A DNA stretch of 64,000 nucleotides. Source: Ramazzottius varieornatus (taxonomy: Eukaryota > Tardigrada > Eutardigrada > Parachela > Ramazzottiidae). The DNA is taken from contig BDGG01000002.1 of the NCBI GenBank assembly GCA_001949185.1, positions 899,481-963,480 on the forward strand. The letters are read 5' to 3'. The position numbers were made by a program, and so were the translations under genes. Every line of letters begins with the position of its first letter. Within the stretch, counting starts at the first letter, position 1. Positions 24,190-35,885 of this stretch are shown here, in pieces. The notes beneath the pieces are model-generated. The model saw nothing but the letters and a program-made list of their open reading frames with translations, searched no databases and was not told the origin of the DNA.

Positions 24190-24402
24190 TAGAAGGCTCG
24201 GCGAAGCTAAAATAAGCTATTTTAGCGTTCTTAGCCGCAGCTAAATTATTTTTAGCCGCTGCTAAAGCAGCTAAAATGCTACGGCTGAAATGTATTGTGC
24301 GTTCGACTGACTCATTGATGTTAAGTTGGCTAAGAATGTTTTAGCCGTTTGAGCCGCGGCTAGATGATCTTTTAGCCGCGGCCAAGAACGGCTTATTTTA
24401 GC
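24190..24402. repeat. MITE-like left end of transposon 2
   Basis: TAGAAGGCTCGG then GAAGCTAAAATAAGC, closing with GGCTTATTTTAGCTTA. The internal TTCTTAGCCGCAGC also appears in the MITE at 41199-41369. Absent from the right end of the transposon, so it is either a nested insertion or a variant terminus. Confidence 0.65.
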
Positions 24403-24560
24403 TTACGAGGGGATTATGCCTGTCCCCACCTCTTTTTGGTCAAACTGTCCTGGCGGAACGAGAGAGGAGACTCTTCTAGGATCTGAGCCAGTGAGCTAAA
24501 TCCCGCGTCGATCCTGAAACAAACTGCAGGGACTCGGGAGTGACGTCAAAAGTAGGGCGG

Positions 24561-24568
24561 TATATAAG
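24561..24568 (+). promoter_or_regulatory. TATA-like box of transposon 2 transposase
   Basis: TATATAAG lies 146 bases before the transposase ATG and just inside the left inverted repeat, following the conserved TGACGTCA (24541-24548). Promoter function is inferred. Confidence 0.4.
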
Positions 24569-24706
24569 CAGAGTAATGAACAATCAAGACTTGATTGTTC
24601 GATGGTTGATTCGGTTGTTGATTGAGCCTGTGCTTCCTGCTCATCAAGTTTTCTGTTGTTTTTCAAACTTCTCTCATTTGCTCATTCATTCCTGCGCTTC
24701 TCTGAA

Positions 24707-26284
24707 ATGGAATCCATCAACTTGCTGAATTTTATCAAGCTGCTGGAATGGGACTACAAACTGCACTACCTTATCGACGACTTTCCAAGCGAAGCTGACA
24801 GGCAGTTCAAGGACATAGTTAAAGGTAATCTTGCTGTGCACTAGAGCTCAAAAACAAAAAAGATACTAATTTGATTCGTAATCTTTCCTAGATTTCATCG
24901 ACTCGAAGATCACCCAAAGTGTTACTCCTGTGTACGCCGTTGAAGAAGACCTCCAGTATGATCTGCAGATCCGCGTCGAGTCATTTGAAGATTACGAAGC
25001 ATCTGTTGTCCAGTGCAACCTGCTGAATGGCCGGAGTGAAGCTGACTTCGACGTTACGGAACCTAATAGACTGCTTGAGCCTGTTTCCAGCGGAACTGAA
25101 CCTTCTTCCCATGAGCTATACATCCCACGACTTCCTAACCCAAGCTTCCAGTGGATCAGTTAGTCAACCTGGAGTACAAGAAACGTGCGGTTACATACTG
25201 GAGAAACGCCGTGAAGAAGAAGCGTCTCACGTTGGTCACTGTTCAGAGAAGTTTTGGTAAAGTAACCAGCATACGGCAGCTGTACGACTAGGAGAAGCAG
25301 GTAGTGGAAAGCGGTTCCAGGCTGGACAAGTTGAAGGCTCTATGTTTGGATGTCGGTAAGCGGTTCTTCCTCGCTAAAAGGAAAAAGCAAGTGGTCAAGG
25401 ATTTGGACTTACGTCGATGGGCTCTCACTGCGAACGAAACGGTGAACTTGGCCGGTTTCACTGCTTCCCCAGACTGGATCGGAAAACTCAAACGGTACCA
25501 ACAGTTTTTGGTGCTTCGATTTCCTCCAAAACGAAATTAATATCTTCTAGATATTATGGGATCGTTGACCGGAAAATAAAAAAGTTCGTCACCAAGAAAT
25601 CCATACAAGAAGCGCTTCACGTCAAGGAAAGTGCTGAAGCCTGCGTTGCGCTTGTCAGATCAAGGATCGCAGAGTACGTATCAGACTGTCTGTGGAATGC
25701 GGATCAGTCAGGCTTTGAATATGAGATGAGATCAGAAAGAACTTTGGAAACTGCTGGAGTAAAACACGTGGAAGCGATCACCCAGTCGAGAAATTCCATG
25801 ACACATAGCTACAGTGTGATAATGGCGGTCTCCCCGGGCAGGCGTAAGTTTCTTCCTGTTCTTTCCCTAACGCTAAAGGAAGAGGGAGTGTTTGGTCCAA
25901 TCGTGTCGAGAACGATGTTCAAGGCTGATAACTTGTATGTCACCGCTTCGACATCCGGGAAGATGACCAAGAAGCTCTACTTAGAGTGGTCAGAAAAAGT
26001 TCTTTTCCCTCATATGGAAGAGCGGTGCATTTTCTTGGCCGACTCGTGGAAGACCTTCACCGATCAAGATTCTTTGATTGAACTGAAACCTGAAGAGCCG
26101 GAGTACGAAAAGCTGACCATCCGTCCAAAAGTTACCGGTCAAATTCAACCGCTGGATGTGTTATGCTTTAGGATGTACAAAGGCTGCTTCAAGAAGATAT
26201 CCGATTGCCCGTCTTTGCAAGGCCCGTCTTTGTTTCCATCACTTTTATGACGCTCATTATTTCTGTACTATCTATTTGCCGTAA
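24707..26284 (+). pseudogene. transposase pseudogene of transposon 2
   Basis: Same three-exon plan as the gene at 1776-3642: exon 1 24707-24824 (118 bases, as in copy 1), exon 2 from 24892, exon 3 from about 25551. Conserved blocks include EEDLQYDLQ, SSGTEPSS, WNADQSGFEYEM, FLADSWKTF and GQIQPLD. Three lesions are seen: a one-base loss near 25143 that shifts the frame before LVNLEYKKR, an in-frame TAG at 25289-25291, and a deletion of roughly 240 bases near 26215 removing the region before the final FHHFYD Cys/His cluster. The catalytic Asp positions are kept, but the gene cannot make a full transposase. Confidence 0.85.
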
Positions 26285-26538
26285 CAAGTTTGTTTACTGA
26301 TGGGTTTCAGGGTTTGTTTGTTAGGTCTAATGTGGACCTACAAGAGATCACGTTTCTACGTTACTGGCATAAATTTCTGACGTCACTTCCGAGTCCCTGT
26401 AGTTTGTTCCAGGATAGACGCGGGATTTAGCTCACTGGCTCAGATCCTAGAAGAGACTCTCCTCTCTCGTTCCGCCAGGACAGTTTGACCAAAAAGAGGT
26501 GGGGACAGGCATAATCCCCTCGTTAGCCGAGCCTTCTA

Positions 26539-27250
26539 TACATTTGCCTACTTGAACAGCGCTCAATTCTCACTCTTTTTTTACAAATGGAGAACTCGCG
26601 ATCGGGTTCCTGGATACTCCGGACTTCAGCAGATCGAGAAATTCACATCGTTTGTCCAAGAAGCACATCAGTTGTCAATTTTCTGGTAATTATAGGGAGC
26701 TCGATCTTTCGCCTGATATACCAATAATGAATTAGCAGGGACGGTCCGAACGGAAGCTACTGTCTTGCTGGCTTGGTTCCGGCGGACCTTTCTTGATTAC
26801 CGAGGACCTTGCATGCGCGCGGATGCCTGGGTATCGATCACAACCAACAATCACTGTGGGTGTACCATATCTCCCCTGGCGCACTTTCCATTTTCGCTCT
26901 ATTAACCAGGTCTTTGCGCAGCTGGATCACATAAGCTAAATAAAACGAACTCAATACGCATTATCTTGTAGGTGGTGAACCTCGGCACAGAGAAGCACGG
27001 TGGCGGACAGACATCCACTTCTCCGTTACGGCTCTGGTCAAACTTGAATTCAAGACTAGTCTGCGGTGCTTGAAATGTAGCTTGATCTGTAGCGATATTT
27101 TTCAAGTACACGGAAGTGTATTAACCTTTGTACAGTGCTCGGCTGCTGTCTTTGTGCCGCGATATAACGGAAAAAACCGCAACGTCAGCCTCGGTAGTCT
27201 CTTCCATAGAGAAGTTGCACTTTGCGCAGATGGTTTGAACAAACGAGAAC
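26539..27250. other. intergenic, no gene seen
   Basis: Nothing supportable. GGCGCACTTTCCATTTT near 26878 matches a word in the intron of the receptor at 12058-13565 (13077), a dispersed repeat fragment. Confidence 0.4.
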
Positions 27251-27399
27251 TACTGTAAATATTCGCTGCGTCCGCGCAGTACTTCATCGTACAAGTGAAG
27301 TACAGCGCCGGTCCGGTTTCACGGATTGCGCAACCCCCTACGGGGATACATCGTCACATACGTGTACGTACTGCGCGGACGCAGCGAATATTTACAGTA
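27251..27399. repeat. MITE with TACTGTAAATATTCGC termini
   Basis: The left arm begins TACTGTAAATATTCGCTGCG and continues with TCCGCGCAGTAC; the right arm is its reverse complement. The arms are about 33 bases in a 149-base unit, ending in TA on each side. No coding potential. Confidence 0.8.
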
Positions 27400-28170
27400 A
27401 TTAATTTTGAAAATCGAAGTCTATAAAAGCATTCGCTAGAAACTTTGAGGGGTTGCACAACGCGGGCGAGTTTGAGAAAAACGATGTGACAAACGACCGC
27501 TGCTGGTCATGGTGATTTGTTCGGCAGTAATTAGCTCACCAAATTAAAAAAGAGCCGGATCAAATGCAAATCTAACTGATTGTCCGGAGTGGAGGCCCTG
27601 TGTTGCCCGGGCACCGATTACGCTTCCCAGTGCTTCGGACCAGCTGACGGCAATTCTTTCATGTTTAAAATCTACGTGTGATTTTCTTCGTGGTTCACGA
27701 ACGAAGCCGCTCTTCGTTTCATGAATTGCGAGGCGAATTACAAATCTTGAATGTTTAAACTTTTCTAAATGCAATCGTTTTGTCCAAACTATCGTTTGTT
27801 CAACCATCTGTGCAATGTGCAACTTCTCTCATTTCACACACTCTGCACGACTCAGCTCACTCAAGTGATGTGTACATTTGAGTGGTGTGATGCTTAAGAG
27901 TACCCCAGGCTTTCATTGCGACATCCGCACTGATGCCATTTTGTTAATTATTGAGGAAAGCGGTGGAAGATTTTTGCTAATCCGTATCTGGAGCGTATAC
28001 GTAGAACATGTTTTAACCTTTCATGTGATTCTGCCAGATTGCCGATTCGCCGCCGTGTGCTACCAGCCAGCGCCGAAACCCACCGCGAAACGATTGACAT
28101 CTGAATCTTCTGGTTTATCTTTGAAAGTTATTACATCTGCTTCTTGAGCCGTTGAACCTTTTTTTTGTCT
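27400..28170. other. upstream region of nuclear receptor gene
   Basis: No gene seen. The open frames here have no recognisable features. The promoter of the nuclear receptor would be expected here, but no TATA box or other core element was convincing. Confidence 0.35.
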
Positions 28171-30422
28171 ATGGCGAACCCTGAAGCTTGTCGTATTTGT
28201 GAAGCGAAGGCGACCGGGTTGCACTACGGCGTTATCACGTGCGAAGGATGCAAGGTGAGTCTATCTACAATTATTAGACAAAATTATTATCTCAAATTGT
28301 GTTTCTGTTTCCTGAAACATGAAAGTGCTTGAATGACAGAGATTGTGGTCTTATGGGTGGTTCGGGAAAAGAGTACAGTGCGCACTGTCCAGATGGATCA
28401 TTATAAAAGCAAGGACAAACTTGCGTCAGGCTGTCACGGTAGAGTGAGTTAAGCAACAGCGATGTCAGTCCATCATAATAACACATTGTACTACAGGTCT
28501 TCTTCAAACGCTATCTGAATAAACATTCCCGGTACAAATGCTACTTCGGAGGATGCTGCGTTACGAATGTACAGACCCGGCACCGGTGTAAGGCATGCCG
28601 GTTCCAAAAATGTCTGCAAGAAGGGATGAGTCTTGAAGGTACATAATCGGGTCCTTAAGATGGAAGAGGTCTTCATGTCCATATATCTGTTAAAGCTATT
28701 GATAAATCAATAAGTCTGTTACAGCTATCCGCCTAGGGCGCACTCCGAAGAGGATGTCTAAGGATGCCACATCTCCAATGAGACCATCACCACCTGATAC
28801 CACTAACATACTAGCCTCCCAATGCACCTTACATCATTCTCCTACGACAACTAAACCAGAGAGACGAGGTTCGTCCCATGCCCAAGCCAAAGGTATCTCC
28901 CAACATCTCTTGGATCGGCCACTCGAGATATTAATTTTCACAGACTTGTGATATCTCAATGGAGAAAGATTGGTTGCCCAAGGGGTATAAATAAAGCCTG
29001 AAAACAACAGATCGTAACAGACACTATTTTTAGGTTCAAACAGCCTCCAAACTTTTCGCCAGTCCGCGTTTCATGTCCATCCCTCGCTCCAGTCGGAAGC
29101 TCACCAGGTGAATGACAATTTCTTCCCGGTAACAGAATTTCCTGCAGCGAACTCGGGCAGCATTTGCACAAGCGGTAGCGATCTCTCCTACGGTGCCCCG
29201 TGTTCCGAGGTTGCCTTCCTGCCCACTACCCCACCATGTTCCTTACCGCAAAAAATCAAGGCAGATGTGGGACAGCCTATCGTTGTTCACGAGAGCTGGT
29301 CTGGATTCTTGCAAAATTTAGCTGCGCACTACCTGGAAAACCCGGTACCGCCATCTGCTGGGATCGGACAGTTGGATAATGGCCATCACCTTGCGAGTGT
29401 TGTGCCTGCCCGGCCTTCAGCTGTGCACCGTTATTGGGGTCTGCTCAAAGCAAAGAACAGCGTGTTAGAAGATAGCCTGAATGCCGTCCATCAAGTGGGT
29501 GTCGACGTCTTTTTAGAGCATTACATCCGATATGAAAACTTTGTGAAAGAAACGTATGAAATGGGAAATGTTCCGGTAAGCCTGAAAAGTTCATCCAGCC
29601 CGCACTTCGTGGCCAGAAGAAATGTCTCTGATTCTTTTACAGTATCAACCTCAAACCTCATTGGAGCAAATGCTGGGATACGTACAGGACATGGTTTCCT
29701 ACTTCGGAGAGAAGGTAGCTCGCTTTGCATTAGGTCTTGCGGGCTTCGCGGAGATGAACGCAGGAGACCAATCGTACCTCATCAAAGACCGATGGCTAGT
29801 CTCATTTCTGGTACGTCAGTTGGGTTTTCATTTCCATTTCGAATGTAAGTTTTTTGCGTGCTGGATGTATGTATTAATAGATTATGAACTCAAAGTGTTA
29901 TCGGGACAAGGAAATTTACCATCCGATCGGTCCGCACGACTTACACTACTGTCGCTATTGGATGGATGTAGCGGCATCAAATAGGTCCGAAAAGTTCCTG
30001 GAATTCCTCTTTCACGTCACATCAGCGATCAACAGTCTGGAGCTGACGATGACGGAGCGCTTTGTCTTGTTGGCAGTGGGATTGCTAAAGACAGGTGAAA
30101 CCGCGGTCGATCCCACTCTAGGTCGACAGAAAATAATCAATCAATCCACCCACCAACCATTTCCTTTGTCATACTGATGTTTTCTCTAGACGCGTCAGAT
30201 ATACTGGCGAATCGTCCTTATATCGATTTCCTTTCCGCTCATTATTTGGAAACTCTGCTGAGGTCGCTACAAAGCTCCAACGCTCAACGACCTAACGTGG
30301 CTGAAAAACTGCGCCAGGTTGGTTTACAGACCGATTATCTAGCAAGGCGTGCGAAAGCGCCTCGATCAAAATCCGGGAAAGGGTTAATGGTTGATTTTAC
30401 GATCTTTGCTGAACCTTTATGA
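28171..30422 (+). CDS. nuclear receptor (NR1-like) with DNA- and ligand-binding domains
   Basis: Seven exons with consistent phases: 28171-28254, 28497-28638, 28725-28892, 29034-29575, 29643-29810, 29881-30094 and 30190-30422, giving 516 residues. Finger 1 is CRICEAKATGLHYGVITCEG followed by CK (C-x2-C-x13-C-x2-C). Finger 2 keeps C-x5-C-x9-C-x2-C (KCYFGGCC...RHRCKAC). The P-box reads CEGCKVFFKR, with Val where Gly or Ala is usual. The extension GMSLEAIRLGRTPKRM resembles the NR1 groups (E75, Rev-erb, PPAR). The ligand-binding domain shows the signature FALGLAGFAEMNAGDQSYLI, then ERFVLLAVGLL and a helix-10-like YLETLLRSL. It acts as a nuclear transcription factor; ligand unknown. The last exon may splice on to an open stretch at 30432-30653. 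Confidence 0.85.
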
Positions 30423-30431
30423 CGGACGAAG

Positions 30432-30653
30432 TTCGTGTCATTTTTAAAAACTGCAACTGGAAACGAACTTCCGAAAGAACTTTGGACCGAAATTGAATCT
30501 GCTTTGCAGCTTGTATCACAGTTTGCAGTGATCAACGAGGTAAACAGAAAGATTATCATGACAGCGGACTTGAAGCATGCGCCGCTGCGTGGACCGGTGG
30601 ACCCCAAAGACGTCGACCGACTGTTGACCATCCCGCAATCTGACGATAGATAG
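30432..30653 (+). CDS. possible extra 3' exon of the nuclear receptor
   Basis: An open stretch preceded by an acceptor-like GACGAAG (AG at 30430-30431) reads FVSFLKTATGNELPKELWTE and onward, ending at 30653. Its amphipathic, coding-like composition suggests a terminal exon used in place of the end of the last nuclear-receptor exon. No strong donor (only CAG|GTTGGT near 30319) was found to join it. It could equally be chance. Confidence 0.25.
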   Translation, partial: FVSFLKTATGNELPKELWTEIESALQLVSQFAVINEVNRKIIMTADLKHAPLRGPVDPKDVDRLLTIPQSDDR

Positions 30654-33600
30654 GATATCATCTCCAACCTTGCGATTCCGCTTTTCCTTTTACCACTTTA
30701 TAAGGGCCAGTATTTTTCTGCACGATGCCTTTCTTCAGATCCGCCATTTCTTCTGCTGAGAAAATAATTTATTCGTCAGATAGGTCAGATAGATCAGATT
30801 CGTCAGATAGGTATTTGTGATCGATCTGTGCTGAACGCACAGATCGATCACAAATACTTTATTTATTCAGAGCAGTGTTTTGCAAGCTCAAAAGGTACAG
30901 TAAAATACACCACACCCGGAAGAATCTCGACACTTTGGCGTTAATTACGTCCATCATTTGAACCCAAAAAACAGTCAACCAAATTAAGAGAACTAAAAAG
31001 AGAACAGAAATAGATACTTTACAGGAAGAGTAATCACAAGATACCTGGGTGAACTACTGAAATGAGTATTCGAAGTGTCAAAAGGAGACTGATAAGAAAC
31101 TGAAGACGAGTCATTGCACACTTCGTCGGCACTGTGTGCAGCTTGACACTCTTTCCTGGCCACCGGTGCCGCCGCCTGGCACAGGACCGTTGCACCGTCA
31201 TGGCAGTCACTCTCGTGTTCCACAAAAAAGAGCGTTAAAGTTCGAATCTTTCCGTTCGAATAAGCATCCCATCTGTGGTCCGAAGCAAACATTCCTGAAT
31301 CCAGCTTCCCAGTGTCTCGACTGTTCAGGTCATTGTTCAACCGTCCTCCTCACGATTGGCCTCAAAATTCTGCTCATGTTGAAAACAGTTGATATAAAGT
31401 TTATTTCAGCTTGATCAACTCAGAATGAACGTGAGTGAAAATGAAGCCTAGTTTTGTGCTATCTCGGAAAGGGAACCGGAAATGGGAAATCCGCAAGTTT
31501 CGCGGGGTAGGATTGTAGGCAGTCTTTGCCTCCTCACTGGGCTCAAACTCCTGACGTACTTTCTGGGTCGTCTGGCTTTCCCGATATCCTCGACGCAGAC
31601 AGGTATCAAGAAGCTCGTGCTACCTATGCACAAACGGCATCTCGCGATGGAAACGGGAATCAGGTTAATGATAACAATTTCTCAGCTGTGGCAGGTGTAC
31701 AAAGAATCATCCGTTTTCGTTCTTATGATAAGCCACTCTAGGGCTGTTTATGTGCCAAGTGAAGTTTAGTGATCGGTTCTCCAGATCAACAGAATCAACC
31801 AAGTTTCCGAGCCTGTCGTAAGGAGGACTAATGACGAATGGTGTTACCCGACGAGACATTTCCCACAATCACTCGTATCGATGGATTTGACGATGGCATG
31901 TACCAGAATAAGTTCTCGAACGAGGCAAGGCGTGAAATTGGTCACCGAACCAGCTGCAGATAACAGATAAGCTTGTCAGTTCTGCCTCCCGCCAATCTGA
32001 CCCATCTCGGTCAGCGTCAGCTGTGGCGTGGGACTCCGATGCCCCATCTGCGGGAGTGTCGAGTACCGGCCGACTGGGAGCGCGGGCTAGCTAAACTTGT
32101 CGGTGAGAACGTGAGGAATGTGATACTCTAAGCCGCTTCATCTATAGTATCAGCTGTTACGAATGTAAAGGGATGCATTGGTTCTGAAATTAGCAGTTAT
32201 CCCTATAAACTTTCTCAATTCCATATTGAGTGGACGTGGGCACGTGCGTCTTCAGGAAGGTCCAGTAAGAGGAGCGGGGCCTTACTTGGCTCACAGGTCT
32301 ACTTTACCGAGTCAAGTTCCGCAGGGGGCGCTGCCGGTGGCAGAATTGGCCTAAAATCAGTGAGGCAACTCGGAGAAAGTGGGTCAAGTTGTAGCCATTC
32401 CGCATTCGCAATGATATTCGGGCCTTGATTAGATGATTGTCAAAACATGCTGCACCAACGCACAGCGCACTGGCGGTAGCGCTTCACATCGCCATATCTC
32501 ATTGAAGTGTGGATGAATTTCGCTAATTCCACTTTCAAAACGTATCCGAATAACTCATTGGCAAAGCCAAGGATAGAAGGAAAAAGCTGTCTGCCACGGA
32601 CGGCATGCCCCAAACAGCCGTCCTCAGTTTGGCAACCGTACTTCCGGTGACGTCATGCGCCACCGGAAGACGGAAACCGGCTGGCAGTTAAACCAGCGTA
32701 AGTCCTTTCTTTCACATGTCTTTTCCTGCATTCGGCTCTTATAAGTAAAAACTAGTTCCAAGCTACATTTCGATACCTGTATGGTCTCAATCCGACCATT
32801 GAGAGCTAAGATATGAGCAGGAGAACATCTTCATGATACGCTGACGTCTTCCCGTGGTCTATCCATGGTTATTAGGCGAACAGAAACGGAAGGATAGCTG
32901 TCAGAAATCAGAATCCGCCGAAGAGTATCCCGCAAAGATCAGTACTGTGAAAGACAAGGTAAAGAGATGCGAAGGGAAGTCATCGCTGGTCCAGACAATT
33001 TGTTTGAAAGCAGAGCGTTTTCGCTTGGACGTGGGTAAGGTTTCAGCCGTTCCGATTTTGAACGGAAACGGACGTTTTACGTCATCATCAAACTTGAGCA
33101 CATCTGCAGCAACGTGTGATTTGTGCTCGGTAAGCACATATGTGGTTTACTTACCCGCTTGCTGTGCCGTCTGTAGAAAGCCTGCTCCCTACTGTATTAT
33201 CGGACGGAATTCCCGAACGACTTCCTCTCGAAAATTTCTTGTGTCATGATTTTTCCATTATTCTCAATTTTAACTGAACAAGAATGAAGCTAGGTGTTCA
33301 AAAATATTTGCGAATTAATTTGGGATTCAGATGGTGGAAGGTTAGTGACGAGTCGTCCGTGGTAAAAGTTGTCACCGGTTAGGCAAACGGGTAAGTAGGG
33401 CCTCGCTCTCGTACATTCCTTCCGTAAATCCCTTCTCGTACCCGGAAGAAGCAGACAAGAAAGAAATTCCCCCTACGGCGAACCAGTATAATGACCTCCC
33501 AAAAAAAAGCAAGCCCGATTACAGTGTACATATCTCGAGTGCGACCCACGGCCCGAACCCGCGGACCTGGTCGGTCACATACTTCGCGCGGTATTTAGTG

Positions 33601-34234
33601 CAGAACTAGACGATCGCCATAAAGCTAAGCGCGTTACTCATGAGTTCAGCGAGTTGTAACGGCGGCTGTTGCGGCTACAGCGCGGAAGTGGTACTCGAGG
33701 TATCCTGACTATTACTTCGACCCACATTTCTTTTGCGGAACGAAGGTTAACGACAGGTGCATTCAGCGTTTATAGGGATGCTGGAGATCGTGCGTGGTAT
33801 CATTGACTCTGACTTCGGGTTCTTTAACGGTTCAACATAGCGAGAGGACTCATAAAACCCAACCATATTTCATGGTCCATCGACTGGCAGGTACCGGCTC
33901 CGTTGGCTCTGCTGCACAGTCAGCGTTTACCAAGCACGCACCTTGCTTCTTCATTGACCATTACTGCGTACCATAGCCAGGAAGTAGAAGAGCTTGTGGA
34001 TTACTCTATCCGTCTGTTATAAAGTCATGAAGCCACCACGCATTTTGCCAGATCTATAGTTGTCACCAAGAACAAGTTAACTCTGCGGAAGCGGAGTTTC
34101 TTTATCTTTTGAGTCTGCTTCTCTGTACAATATTCTGGAAATATTCGTCAGAGAAATCATCTGCAGGCAGCAAAGGTTTCCATCAGCAGGATTATCTCCG
34201 TTGCCGTCGACGGGTGACTCCGTCCCTTTCAAAA
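30654..34234. other. intergenic, no gene seen
   Basis: About 3.6 kb. It contains the perfect hairpin at 30811-30857 and open frames (for example minus 30993-31340, plus 32854-33249) with no domain, signal peptide or splice support. Small inverted words near 32585-32640 (TGCCACGGACGGCATG) look like repeat debris. Confidence 0.35.
30811..30857. repeat. perfect 21-base hairpin
   Basis: GTATTTGTGATCGATCTGTG plus C is followed by a 5-base loop (TGAAC) and its exact reverse complement. It is preceded by short direct repeats of GTCAGATAG (about 30776-30810). It lies about 160-390 bases after the nuclear receptor coding end, so it could be in the 3' untranslated region. Confidence 0.8.
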
Positions 34235-35125
34235 ATGATCCTCAGACTCTCGCCTCTCCTTTGTTGTATTTTCCTTCCCTTCCTCCAAGTTGCCTGTAAG
34301 GGTCCCTCGATTTTCTTACCCTTACGTCGTCTGTCTTCAATCGCCTCAAGTATCTTCCGCTTTAGTTTCAGCGCCATCCTCCAGTTCAGACAGCGGATAC
34401 GCAGCCGCGCCCTCTTCCAGCTACTCTTCATCCGCCACCGGATCGGGGACAGGTACCAGCGCGGCGTATTTAGTGCCAGCTAGAAGTGCATACGACTCCG
34501 GTAGCAGCGGCTACGGGTCCACGGCTGGCGGATCGAGTGGGTATGGTTCGGGAAGTGGAGGGGGGAGCAGCAGTGGTGGGCTGGGCGGATTTGGCCTAGG
34601 CGGAAGTGACTCTTTCTCTCCATTTGGATACTCCAGCGGCTATGGCTACGGCTATCGACGATACATCCCCGTTCCTTGGTGGATCTGGTACCCCACCACC
34701 ATCTCCTACAACAAAGGATACGGCAGTTCAGGTCTGCCTTGCTCTGTCACTTAATTTTCAAGTAACCGATTGACTGAAATTCATTATTGATCGAAAACGT
34801 AAAACGAAACCCGAACGTAGCATGGTGTTAGTGATGATACAGTTCGATGGCCTTTTCAGGTGGTCTGCTGGGCGGTGGGATCGGCGGTCTGGGAGGTTTT
34901 GGCGGTGGTTTCGGCGGTGGCGGTTTCGGTGGCGGAGGGTTCGGTAACGGCGGATTCGGTGGAGGTAACGGTGGATACGGAGGCGGCGGTTACGGTGGTT
35001 ACGGTGGGCAGGGAGGATACGGAGGGCAAGGTGGATACGGAGGAGGTAATTACGGCGGCGGTGGTTATGGCGGTGGAAACTACGGAGCCGGAGGAAGTAT
35101 GGGTGGAGGATATGGGAGATATTGA
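34235..35125 (+). CDS. secreted glycine-rich protein B
   Basis: Three exons: 34235-34295, 34372-34731 and 34860-35125, phases 1 and 1, about 228 residues. The signal peptide is MILRLSPLLCCIFLPFLQVA. A Ser/Tyr/Gly-rich region leads to the conserved core SSGYGYGYRRYIPVPWWIWY, then a glycine-rich tail with GGGFGGGGFG, GGQGGYGG and GGNYGGGGYG repeats, ending GGGYGRY. Compared with protein A at 15572-16237 it has one more intron, placed just after the core. Likely a structural extracellular protein, by composition only. The second exon could instead begin six bases earlier (TTTAG acceptor), adding two residues. Confidence 0.82.
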
Positions 35126-35885
35126 GACCTTGATATTTCGTTTACTTCTTCGGGCAGTTTTCCTTTGTTCTGTGAAACTTTCTAGCAATGCATACGTTTT
35201 ACTGTCTTCACCTCCGACTCTAATTATTTTGTTATCAATGCAATTTTCCATGTAACGTGGCTGGTCCACTGCTTACTCTAAATCATATTTTACCGATGGA
35301 AAATATGGATGTGTGGGTTAACAGCGCAAAAAAGGGAGACAGATGCTGAGGCAAAGAAAGAACATTAAGTTTTCTATGATAATACGATAAAACGTCGATC
35401 AGTATGTCATTCAGAGGCCCTGCCTTATCTCGCCCAGTTCTTTTCTGGATGGCCGAATTTTTCACCAGCACCCTTATAATATTCCATATGCGCCGTCAAA
35501 ATGATCTGTTCCCTAAAGCTGCGATGTCTTCGTACTTGTGGCCTAGGCAGTGTATCAATAACCATGGCTTGTCATGGAAGATAACGGTCAAGCTAATCAA
35601 GCGTGATGCGGAAGGCTGCACATATATCTCTTCGTCGCCTTTTTGATGGCGAGGAAAATGGTAGACTTTTTATTGACCTGATGTAGTGTCTCTCTCAGGC
35701 CGCGGAGACCCTTTGATTTTACGTGTGACTTTTACAGCGTTTCTCCCTTGAAGAGGCCGAAAAGATGGCTACTTTGGTTGTAAAAACAAACTTGCGGCAG
35801 TAAACCTGTAATCAGTGAACTGTTGTTTGCTGTTACGATGGATTCATCGCTCTACTGAAATTTGATGCATAATAAGGAACTGAGA
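35126..35885. other. intergenic, no gene seen
   Basis: Space between the glycine-rich gene and the transporter. No supportable feature; open frames are short and featureless. Confidence 0.4.

Larger units (their letters stand above)
24190..26538 (+). mobile_element. decayed DDE transposon 2, relative of transposon 1
   Basis: The outer ends are TAGAAGGCTCGG at 24190 and its complement ending at 26538. The inner inverted repeats (about 24402-24550 and 26375-26524) share long stretches such as GAGGGGATTATGCCTGTCCC but differ by several substitutions and a small indel. The left end carries about 200 extra bases (24203-24400) with self-complementary AGCTAAAATAAGC ends, matching the MITE at 41199-41369. 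The enclosed transposase gene is broken. The element is therefore old and immobile unless helped in trans. Confidence 0.8.

Noticed and set aside
30993-31340. Minus-strand open frame of 115 residues with several Cys
   Set aside because: It has no signal peptide, domain or splice support, and the Cys spacing did not match the SUEL lectins nearby.
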